From: Symsagittifera roscoffensis
Taxonomy: Eukaryota; Xenacoelomorpha; Acoela; Convolutidae
Assembly (NCBI RefSeq): GCF_963678635.1
Contig: NC_087064.1
Coordinates: 78,780,512 to 78,844,511 of the forward strand
DNA length: 64,000 bases
Direction of reading: 5' to 3'
The notes beneath the pieces were generated by a model. The model was not told the origin of the DNA. It ran no database searches and was given only the letters and a program-made list of their open reading frames with translations. Below, one piece after another: positions 46,001 through 58,000 of this stretch. A program made the translations under genes and the position numbers. How positions within the stretch are numbered: position 1 is the first letter of the stretch; every line of letters starts with the position of its first letter.

Positions 46001-49000
46001 TCCCGATAAAATTTGATTTTTTTTCGCGGTTTGAATTTTGATTTCGTTCTAAGTTCAGCTGTTTTCTTTTGTTAAAAGGAAGGCAAACTCCTCTATCAAA
46101 TATCAAAAGTGGAACGGTCACGTGAGCGAAGGTTTCGAAATTGGAGTTTAATTCGCTGATTTCCAAGCGGAGTACATAAGATACCTATTGATACTGTTTT
46201 CTCAATTTTGGCTATTTTTATCAAAAAGTGCCGAGTCTAATTTGTTCTTGATTTTCAAAGATCATTTTAAATTTACTTAATGCCAGTATTACGGAGTAAA
46301 CTTTTTACGATTTTCGCATTGTGAGTCCGTGTGGTTTTTTGTCATGTGGGCTTTCATGAATCTGGGGCTTTTTTTTATCTCAAGTGGGGCTTTTTTTATT
46401 TCAAGAGATGCGATGCTCCGTTTCTTCTCTGTGTTAAGTTTTCAGATTTTTAAATTCGTTTTTCTATTTATTTGGATTAAAAGGTTTTGGTTTATGTTTA
46501 TTCGGCTCAGTAACGTTATATTGATGAGCAATAAAACTTTATTATGCGCGTGTGTTTTGAGTGGGGGCGATAAAAAGGGTTAGTGGGTTTTTTTTTGTTT
46601 GGCTGAACGGGTGTCAGTTTTCGGTCTAACAACTTGTTGAACAGAACCACTTGATATCTTGGTTCAAATTGAATTCAATTTTTTAAGCGTCTCCGGCAAT
46701 CTAAGTCTGGAGCTATCTGATACGCCTAAGGCAGCAAAGGTCCTGGTTTCGAATCATGACCTGTTTTTTTTTTCAAACGGTAATTATTCCGTTTGAAAAA
46801 AAATTGTCGTCCTATTATTTGGCTGCTGATGTTGTTCAGCTTTGTTGGCACATCTTAGAATTGTTTGCTGTATGCAGTTTTCTTTGTTTTTATTTATTCC
46901 TGCAATTTGTAATCCTACAAACCTTGGTTTCGTATATTTTCTTTTTTAAACTTTTTTCCGCTTTAAAAAATTTTTTCGGCCGAACTGATTTCGGTTGATC
47001 TTTTATCGGCTTACTAAACTAATTTTGGGTCCTTTGAGGGAACCATCATTTGAATGCTTTCCTGTGGATCAGACGAAACGTTGAAAGTCTCGGAATAGAA
47101 TTGATATCAAAGTTGTTCATGACAAATTTATTTTCGCTCGATAATTATTTTTGAGTTGTCGACGCTATCGAATGTGATTCTGGACGCGTTTTCCGCAAAT
47201 AAACATCATTCCAGACAACATTTCGAAGTTTCAGTTTTGGTTTCTCCGAAATTGTTCCGTTTTCTTTGCACTTATTGGCTCTGCTTTCCTTTCTGTCTGC
47301 TAGCTTGCAATGCTATTTTTGTGGTACTTCTTCGCCTCTATGTGTTTAATTTTAAGCCGTAACAACTTTCAGTTTGTTCTCAATTGGCCTAGAGGTAACG
47401 CCGTTGCCTTTGCATCCTATGTTCTGGGTTTCGTGTCTCGGCCGTGAATTGGATGCAATTGAAAAAACAATATGATAAAAATTGAATTGTCTGACTTTCA
47501 TTTTTCTGTTCAAATTTTGTCTACAAAGTTGTCTCATCATGGATCTTGCTTGTGCTGTAAGCTACCTTCATTGCAAATGCAAGTGTTGTTCACTCTAGTA
47601 TCAGGGGAGATATTGAAAGATTTGTTTGAAAATTTTCATAAAATTATTTTTTTCGGCTCAACTGGTATCTGCTCAAAGGTTGTCGGGTTAGTTTCTACAT
47701 TACTGATTTTGCTTAAGCTGTAAGCAAGTTTCATTTTAGTTGCACAGTGCAAGTGTTGTTTATTGTAGTTTCAGGTGGGATTTTTCATGTAATCATATTT
47801 TTTTCGCATCTACTCGTGTCTGCTGAAAGATTGTCGACTTGTGACTCTTTGTTAGTTTTGTTCCGTTGCTATTTTAATATTCAAATTTCTGGGAATTTTC
47901 CTGAAATGAATTTCTAACGAGACATATCGAAAAATTATAAATTTTGCTAGACCTTTTTTTTCAACTTTTTAAATTTTGTTTTGACTTTCTATGTTTTTGT
48001 TGCACCGCAAGTGTTTCGAAGCTCCGTTTCGCCTCTGTGTCACGTACTATCGTTCTTCAACCACCTGGTAAGACTCTTCGGATTCTAACTCCACGTTCAG
48101 TTGTCTTGGCTAATTGTTCAATACAAATCGAGACAAACATATGCAAACTTTGTAGATCTAAAAAGACATTCTTTCCGATTTTTTTTTAGCTTTGTGGTCT
48201 CTGTCTAATTATCTGTCGGCTAGTGTTGTTTGGCAAGTGGTGCGAGGTTTCGCTTAACCTCTATAATAATGTCTTAAGAATAAGCAAACTTTTTCAATTC
48301 CTTGAGAATCTCCTGTTAAAGATAAAATTGATAAGACATACGGCTAATTTTATCTTTATCTGCAAATTCTTGAACTGAAAAAAAATTATGTTTTTTATTT
48401 TTTTTATTTTTTGCTATTGCCTAAAATGGTTTTCATTTTGTGTTAATAGTTTTTTTTGTGTATCGCAAGTGATTCGCTTAAGTGCAGGTAGTGTTCCTTA
48501 AAAGTTTGTGTGCAACAGAAAGATTGTCAATGAAGAAACGTGAGAAATGAGTTGTTTCAGTGTGCCGGTGGACTCAATGCAGCTGACAGACGCTTTACAC
48601 TCGCGTGGCATTAATATGCGCTATCTTTCGCACATAGTGACTGTATGTGAGACGCAGAAGGAGAAACACGACTCCCAAATGCCCAACGAGGATTCCATCA
48701 TTGCCAGTCTGGACCTGCTGCAGAGAGTGGTAGCCATGGAGCTGTTGTGCAGAAGCGCTAAGCACGTGTTCAAGCGTTACATGCAGAGCGTGCAATCGCA
48801 CTTTCTCTCGGACGGAGTGGCGCTCTTTTTGAATTGTCTAGTGGGAGCCTACAAGGAGCCCAAGCTGCTAGTGCTGGCCGAGGAGGAGGAATATTCTAGA
48901 ATCCTGTTCAAATCTAACCATCAGACCACAAACAACAACACACTCTTCGGACAACAGCAGAACAAAAAAAGTAACACCGATAGCTCTACTGAAGCAAATC

Positions 49001-52000
49001 ACATTCTTTGTCCTAAAACAATGTAAACCCATTAGACAATAGTTTTTTTTCTAAATAAGCGAGATTGTATGAGTCTTAGTCCTCATTTGGTGGAACTTTT
49101 GCTATAACCACAATCTGTACCACTGGAAATTGCATAGCATCTGTTCTCTGCTTTTTTGGTGGCTAGTGTTTGCTGTTTGTCAAGCGTTGTTGGGTCGTGA
49201 GCTGCCTAAGCTACTTGTCGGAGGTTCAACGCCGCACTTAGCACTATTTTTATTTTGGGTTATTTTTGCTGCATACCTTTAGATTTATTAGCATTTATAG
49301 ATAGCTGCGTCATTGGTGGCTACTTTTAGCTACTATAATAGCTTTGTAATTTTTCTATAGCACTTACGAGATCAAGTGTCTTGTAATCGTGAACCAGATT
49401 TTTTTTCCAATTAAGAACTTGAGGTAACGCGGTTGCCTTCGCACCCTAAGGTCTTGGGTGTGTGTCCAGTCAGACTTCGTTCTTTCTCAGCATGTATGAA
49501 GCAGTTTTTTTTTCTTGTAAAAATGAATTGTCAGTGTCGTTTGTCTGCTTATTTTTGTCGAAGTGGTGTCCAAAGCATGGATTTTTTTTCCGGATTTGAA
49601 TAATATTTGACAGTATTTCTGTTATTTTGACATTATAACAGTTCGATTTTTAAATGAAATTTTTTTAAATTTAAATTGGTTTCGGTTTATAATGTATCGG
49701 CTAAGTCAATTTATATTGGGTCTTTAGAAAGGCAGAAATTTGTTATCTCTTTAAATGTAAACCTGTAGGGTTTTGAAACTCAATCGGTTTCTTTTATGAC
49801 AACATGTTTTTATGGTCTAATAGGCTCAATGGGCGTCTACCCGTGTATTGACTAATTTACCGCTCGGTAAATGCTAAAGCTTATTTCGTTTGCGAGAGCA
49901 AGTGACTTGTAATCGGGAACTAGACTTTTTCCCATGCTCAGTTCTGCTAACTTGCTGTTAATCTGACATGCTAATTTTTTTTGAAAATTTAAACTGTAAG
50001 TTCTCTTATTTTTTTGAGGTAGTAATTAAAACTATCAAATATGTTGAATATATTGATTTTTTTCGGATTAACGCTTTCGTCCTAATTTCTGTCGGCTGAT
50101 TTTCCGTTTTTTATGGGCAATTTATTTTATCTGGTACGGTTATCTAGCAATTTTTTACTCAAAGCTTGGGTTTTTAATTTTTGATGCAGACGGTTTTTAC
50201 TAAGTGAAAGTTGTTCAATTGTTTGTAAATTTACCAACTTTGATTTTTAATACATTTTTTGTTTCGCTTAAACAGGTTCGGTTTATGTTAAATCGGCTGA
50301 GCCAGCTTATGTTACATGGTTTTATGAACTAGACTTCAATGCTTTTGCGCTTTTCATGAGAAAAGGGTTTTTAAGATTTTGAGATAAAAAAAATTTTTGC
50401 ACTTCATCCGAGACAAAGGTATAATTTTTTAAATATAGTTTTCAACTTTTTTCAAGTAATCGTTTCAGCTTAATGTTTTAAAAACTGACTTCCTTCTTTT
50501 TTTCTAATCATTATCTTGTAATGCATTGTTTTATTTGTATCCGAAGTTTTGCTCCACCTTTGTGTTTAATGATGGTGTTGGCGGTTCTGAACAGCGTTTC
50601 TGAGTTAGACTTCTCGTTTTTCCACAACCATTTTTCATGCTTTTTTGTCGACTTATTTTTTGTCTCAGTTTTTATTCGCTTGCTTTCAATGCTATACTTG
50701 CGTTGTATCCCAAATGATGTAGAGGTGTGCTTTCCCTTTGCGTAAATTAAGTTAATGGCTTGTGTTGAGCATAAGGAGTGAATTGATAGAGAGTCGATGA
50801 ACATAGTGAAGACTCTTATAATGGCGGTGATGATTGTTTTTTTTTTCATGAAAGTTTTGCTTTTTATTTTTTTTTTCAAAGGAAGGCAAACTCGAACAAA
50901 AAAAGTGTAAGGGTCACAAAAACGTGATCGACTTCGAGTTTCGAAAGTGAATTGTAATATCCAGATTTCCCAGCGAAGTAAAAAATTACCTATTGACTCA
51001 GTTTTCTCAAATTCGCTCAACTTCATCAAAAAGTTCAACCATAAATTGTTCATGATAATCAAAGAGCTGTAAGGCCCCATATTTTTTCTTTGAAATTCGA
51101 CGCATACGTTTTCAAAAATAAACAAGTTAGTTTTTTTCATGTTAACCTGAGTTAATTGACTCTTTTCCAGCTGTCTTTGGCTACAATTTTATTTTATACA
51201 TTGTCATTTTTTGTATCATTTTTTTGATAAAAGGAGTCCTGGACGTAGTGAATATTCTTATATAGGTCTTGGTGATTTTTTTTAATGATTTTTTTAGGAA
51301 AAAGGCTTAAAATTTGTCCACGCTTAATTTGAGCTTTTCGCTGTTGACTTCTGATTTCTTTTGAAGTTCACTGCATTTTCTTTGGTAAAAGGAAGGCAAA
51401 CTACCCTATCTAACAGCAAAAATGTAAAAGTGACGAAAACTTGATCGACTTCTAATGAAAATAGATTTTAGTTATCAGGTTTCCCAGCGAAATAAAAAGT
51501 TGACATATTGATTCAATTTTCTGAAACTGGATTGTTTTAACGATACTGTGTCAGAACAAATATTCAGAAATTCAAAGAGCTATAAAGCCATCTTTTGTTT
51601 TCTTCTGATTCATTCAAAAAAACGAGTCAGTCTTTTTACTGTTTTTTTTTTTTCAATATTATTCTGTGTTGTTTGGGGCTTCTTAAGTTTTTTTATAAGG
51701 GCTACCTATCTAATTCTGATTTTCAAAAGTTTGGACGTTTTTTAAGGTCCAAACTGTTTTTTTGAGCGCTTCAAAGTTACTATTTTTTGCGTCAAAAAAC
51801 AAAGTCGACTATTTTCGACGATTATGAAGTTTATTATGTCTTTGCTGCCAGATAGTTACTTTTTGCATCAATAGGGCAACTGAAAGTTTTCCAACTGTCT
51901 GGCATCAACTGCTTGGACATAAACGCTTCTTAATCTTGCTATGTCCTAGCCGTTAATGCCAGACAATTGAAAAACTTGGAGTAGCCCTGCTCATGCAAAA

Positions 52001-55000
52001 ACTAACTATCTTGCAGCAAAGACATAAAGAATTTAATAATCTTCGAAATTAGTCAACTATGTTTTTCCACCCCAAAATAGTTACTTTGTCATTTCTCAAT
52101 CCGTTGATTGTACTCAATATAAAGACCGAGCCAAATTCTTAGGCTTATCAAAAATTTTATAAATCTATTGTTGTTTGGGAAAAAACGAAAGACACCGCAG
52201 GATGATCATGTTAGAGCACAAATAAGTGATATGCAAGTTTTATTGTAAAGTTTATACTCCAAAGAGGTTTCAATATCTAGCTATATCTGTGTTGTTGTTT
52301 TTTTGTTTCAATTTTTCTTTTTCGATTTTTCGGCAGTAACTTTAAGCTTATTTTTGCGTTTGCTATCTTTTCATTGATTTTATCTGGGTGCATTCCATTA
52401 TCTGCGTACATTGGTATCTGCGTACATTCCAATCATAAATCCATTGTTGCTTAGAAAAACTCGAAAGATACCGCAGGATGATCATGTTAGAGCACAAATA
52501 AGTGATATGCAAGTTTTATTGTAAAGTTTATACTCCAAAGAGGTTTCAATATCTAGCTATATCTGTGTTGTTTTTTTTTAGTTTCAGTTTTTCTTTTTCG
52601 ATTTTTCGGCAGAAACTTTCAGCTTATTTTTGCGTTTGCTATCTTTTCTTTGATTTTATCTGGGTGCATTACATTATCTGCGTACATTGGTATCTGCGTA
52701 CATTCCAATCATAAATCAATTGTTGCTTAGGAAAACTCCAAAGATACCGCAGGATGATCATGTTAGAGCTCAAATAAACGATATGCAAGTTTTATTGTAA
52801 AGTTTATACTCCAAAGAGGTTTCAATATCGAGCTATATCTGTGTTGTTTTTTTACTTTCAATTTTTCTTCTTCGATATTTCGGCAGAAACTTTAAGCTTA
52901 TTTTTGCGTTTGCCATCTTTTCTTTGATTTCATCTGGGTGCATTCCATTATCTGCATACATTGGTATCTGCGTACATTCCAATCATAAATCCATTGTTAC
53001 TTAGGAAAACTCGGAAGATACCGCAGGATGATCATGTTAGAGCACAAATAAGCGATATGCAAGTTTTATTGTAAAGTTTATACTCCAAAGAGGTTTCAAT
53101 ATCTAGCTATATCTGTGTTGTTTTTTTATAGTTTCAATTTTTCTTTTTCGATTTTTCGGCAGAAACTTTAAGCTTATTTTTGCGTTTGCTATCTTTTCTT
53201 TGATTTTATCTGGGTGCATTCCATTATCTGCGTACATTGGTATCTGCGTACATTCCAATCATAAATCCATTGTTGCTTAGGAAAACTCCAAAGATACCGC
53301 AGGATGATCATGTTAGAGCACAAATAAGAGATATGCAAGTTTTATTGTAAAGTTTATACTCCAAAGAGGTTTCAATATCGAGCTATATCTGTGTTGTTTT
53401 TTTTTTAGTTTCAATTTTTCTTTTTCGATTTTTCGGCAGAAACTTTAAGCTTATTTTTGCGTTTGCTATCTTTTGTTTGATTTTATCTGGGTGCATTCCA
53501 TTATCTGCGTCCATTGGTATCTGCGTACATTCCAATCATAAATCCATTGTTGCTTAGGAAAACTCGAAAGATACCGCAGGATGATCATGTTAGAGCACAA
53601 ATAAGTAATATGCAAGTTTTATTGTAAAGTTTATACTCCAAAGAGTTTTCAATATCTAGCTATATCTGTGTTGTTTTTTTTTTAGTTTCAGTTTTTCTTT
53701 TTCGATTTTTCGGCAGAAACTTTCAGCTTATTTTTGCTTTTGCTATCTTTTCTTTGATTTTATCTGGGTGCATTCCATTATCTGCGTACATTGGTATCTG
53801 CGTACATTCCACTCATAAATCCATTGTTGCTTAGGAAAACTCCAAAGATACCGCAGGATGATCATGTTAGAGCTCAAATAAGTGATATGCAAGTTTTATT
53901 GTAAAGTTTATACTCCAAAGAGGTTTCAATATCTAGCTATATCTGTGTTGTTTTTTTTTAGTTTCAGTTTTTCTTTTTCGATTTTTCGGCAGAAACTTTA
54001 AGCTTATTTTTGCGTTTGCTATCTTTTCTTTGATTTTATCTGGGTGCATTCCATTATCTGCGTACATTGGTATCTGCGTACATTCCAATCATAAATCCAT
54101 TGTTGCTTAGGAAAACTCCAAAGATACCGCAGGATGATCATGTTAGAGCACAAATAAGCGATATGCAAGTTTTATTGTAAAGTTTATACTCCAAAGAGGT
54201 TTCAATATCGAGCTATATCTGTGTTGTTTTTTTTTAAGTTTCAATTTTTCTTTTTCGATTTTTCGGCAGAAACTTTAAGCTTATTTTTGCGTTTGCTATC
54301 TTTTCTTTGATTTTATCTGGGTGCATTCCATTATCTGCGTCCATTGGTATCTGCGTACATTCCAATCATAAATCCATTGTTGCTTAGGAAAACTCGAAAG
54401 ATACCGCAGGATGATCATGTTAGAGCACAAATAAGTGATATGCAAGTTTTATTGTAAAGTTTATACTCCAAAGAGTTTTCAATATCTAGCTATATCTGTG
54501 TTGTTTTTTTTTTAGTTTCAGTTTTTCTTTTTCGATTTTTCGGCAGAAACTTTCAGCTTATTTTTGCTTTTGCTATCTTTTCTTTGATTTTATCTGGGTG
54601 CATTCCATTATCTGCGTACATTGGTATCTGCGTACATTCCAATTATAAATCCATTGTTGCTTAGGAAAACTCGAAAGATACCGCAGGATGATCATGTTAG
54701 AGCACAAATAAGTGATATGCAAGTTTTATTGTGAAGTTTATACTCCAAAGAGTTTTCAATATCTAGCTATATCTGTGTTGTTTTTTTTTAGTTTCAGTTT
54801 TTCTTTTTCGATTTTTCGGCAGAAACTTTCAGCTTATTTTTGCTTTTGCTATCTTTTCTTTGATTTTATCTGGGTGCATTCCATTATCTGCGTACATTGG
54901 TATCTGCGTACATTCCAATCATAAATCCATTGTTGCTTAGGAAAACTCCAAAGATACCGCAGGATGATCATGTTAGAGCTCAAATAAGCGATATGCAAGT

Positions 55001-58000
55001 TTTATTTTAAAGTTTATACTCCAAAGAGGTTTCAATATCGAGCTATATCTGTGTTGTTTTTTTTACTTTCAATTTTTCTTTTTCGATATTTCGGCAGAAA
55101 CTTTAAGCTTATTTTTGCGTTTGCCATCTTTTCTTTGATTTCATCTGGGTGCATTCCATTATCTGCATACATTGGTATCTGCGTACATTCCAATCATAAA
55201 TCCATTGTTACTATGAAAACTCGGAAGATACCGCAGGATGATCATGTTAGAGCACAAATAAGCGATATGCAAGTTTTATTGTAAAGTTTATACTCCAAAG
55301 AGGTTTCAATATCTAGCTATATCTGTGTTGTTTTTTTTTATAGTTTCAATTTTTCTTTTTCGATTTTTCGGCAGAAACTTTAAGCTTATTTTTGCGTTTG
55401 CTATCTTTTCTTTGATTTTATCTGGGTGCATTCCATTATCTGCGTACATTGGTATCTGCGTACATTCCAATCATAAATCCATTGTTGCTTAAGAAAACTC
55501 CAAAGATACCGCAGGATGATCATGTTAGAGCACAAATAAGCGATATGCAAGTTTTATTGTAAAGTTTATACTCCAAAGAGGTTTCAATATCGAGCTATAT
55601 CTGTGTTGTTTTTTTTTTTAGTTTCAATTTTTCTTTTTCGATTTTTCGGCAGAAACTTTAAGCTTATTTTTGCGTTTGCTATCTTTTCTTTGATTTTATC
55701 TGGGTGCATTCCATTATCTGCGTACATTGGTATCTGCGTACATTCCAATTATAAATCCATTGTTGCTTAGTAAAACTCGAAAGATGCCGCAGGATGATCA
55801 TGTTAGAACACAAATAAACGATATGCAAGTTTTATTGTAAAGTTTATTCTCTAAAGAGGTTGCAATATCTAGCTATATCCGTGTTTTTTTTCAGTTTCAA
55901 TTTTTCTTTATCGACTTTTCGGCTGAAACTTTAAGCTTAATTTTGCGTTTGCAATCTTTTCGTTGATTTTATCTGCCTACAATCTATAGGTTATTCAGTA
56001 GTGGTTTTTCCGTTTTTGATTCATTTTTTAATTTTTTTGAATCCGGTTTTTTGAAAACTGTTTTCCTGTGTTTTTATCTTTGTTTCGCAAATAATATGAA
56101 GCTCCTGATTTTTTTTCAGACTGAATTTTTTTTTAATTAGTTTCTACTCTTAGTGTTAGGAAAGCTGAAAACTAAACGTCAACAACTAGTTTCTCTAGAT
56201 AGAAGCGATGTATTTCATGTTTCAATTTACCTAGGAGCTTTTTGTGTTACTCGTTTGATTTACTTTCCACATTAGACAGAAAAGCACCGAATTTTTTTTC
56301 AAAACGGAAAAAAATGGACTATCAAGTTTAAGGGTCGATCGATCACCACTGAAGTTGGTAATATGGTAATACGATCGATATTTGTGATACTTCATTTTGC
56401 TTGAGATAGAAAATGTGTTCAAACACGCCTAAATCCAACTTTCTTTCCTACTTTCAGTGGTCTGAACAATTACAACCTCTTGGTTTGGTGTACATCGTTT
56501 TACATTCATTTTAATGCACTAAATTTCTTTAATTGCTTGAAAATTTTTGACTAAGATTGCTACATTGCTGGAAATTTAATCTGCTTAAACTTAAACTACT
56601 CTATGGCTTGATTTGCTTGCTTGAAATTTTTCTTGATTTGCTTTTTTTGATGCTTTACTTTCGATTACTTCCTTTCCACTTTTGAATCTTGAATGTTTTT
56701 ATCATTTTGCAATTAGTTGCATGTTTTTCTTTCTATGTTTTTCTCATTTTAACTGAATTTGCTTGCTTGAAATTTTGTTCCGACTATTGACAGGAACTTG
56801 GTATTCGGATGCGTTTTAGTTTGTTTCCTCTTGGTTTTCACGCAACATCAGGTACCATAAATAATCATGATAATCATGGGAATGGATCGAGTGATACATC
56901 ATATTAAAGCCCTATCAAGTGCGATTTGAACGAAATTTAAAAATTGCAAAAAATTTTTCCATTGTCTCGAAAAACAGGTTTGAATTTTTTTTTTTGGTTT
57001 TTCGTCTAATTTCAAGCGGTTAAAGTGAGCGAGCAGGCTTGTAATAGTCTTATACGAGTTAGTTTCAAAATTTTAAAACTAACTATTACTTGATTTTACT
57101 CCAATTCTTTGTAACTAATTTCACTTATTTTGAAATTTTATATTGTTTTAATGTAAAAACTGTTAACAAATGTCCCTAATTTTTTTTGCTATCAGTTTTT
57201 CTGTCTTTCGTTTAGGTTCTCTCATCACACCTATAACAAAAGACGACACAATTTTAAAAAAGAAAAAACCTTTTTTTTGTATTTTTCGAAAAAGTTTGGT
57301 CGAAACATTCTGTGCTACTTGCACAGCAATCGGCTATCCTTGTTCTTTAGCTTGTGATTAGATTCAAGATTTTCTTTTGATTTTTAAGATTTGATTTTTG
57401 AAGACTTACATAGGTCATGACGGCTGTTTTTTTTCGGGAAATTGGTTCACGTTCAATTGTGATTTTTCGCGGTGTGACACTGAATTTCTTTCTAAATTCA
57501 GTTCATGTTGAAAGGAAATCAAACTCTAGAACTGAACATCAAAAATGTAAAGGAAGTTTTTACTTATCAGATGTTTCTAGCGGAATAAAAAAACTTACCT
57601 ATTGATCTAGTTTTTTCAAAATGTGTTAGTTTTATCAAAACAAATGTCAATCATAAATTGGTTTTGATCTTCAGACAGCTGTAGATCAAAAATTGAGTCA
57701 ATGTATTATTTTTTTGCTCTCATTGACTTTTTCCAACTGTCTGTTGGCTATCTTTTTATTTACTAGTCAAATTTATTTGAATTTTTTAAATTTGTTTTTG
57801 CAGTGTGTTCCCAGTGTTCGGTAATTTTTGTCATTGGGCTGGCCTGAAAACTCAGCTTTTCAAGAGTAATATAATATCAGATGAAAAATTTCATTTTTCA
57901 TCACTTGAATTGCTCGCTGAAACTTTTTGTATTGTTTACGAAACATTTCCAGCTTTCAAAATCAATTGAAAATGTTCAAAACTCGATTGCTCGAATTGTT

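Larger units (their letters stand above)
41236..48560 (+). other. CLUH intron 9 (7.3 kb)
   Basis: Contains a SINE (about 41670-42010), a tRNA-like head (42178-42245), a 292-bp fold-back (43025-43316), modules (43575-43810, 45300-45520, 46060-46270), a 455-bp tandem duplication (44528-45437), a hairpin (46764-46803), a tRNA-like head (47383-47456) and hairpin-core copies. Confidence 0.75.

Noticed and set aside
52502..55284. Short ORFs inside the 276-bp satellite
   Set aside because: They repeat with the satellite period, are interrupted in most units and read as T-rich hydrophobic strings; no coding signal.
52150..55985. CRISPR-like array
   Set aside because: Units are 276 bp and entirely repeated, without short repeat/unique spacer alternation; the genome is eukaryotic.
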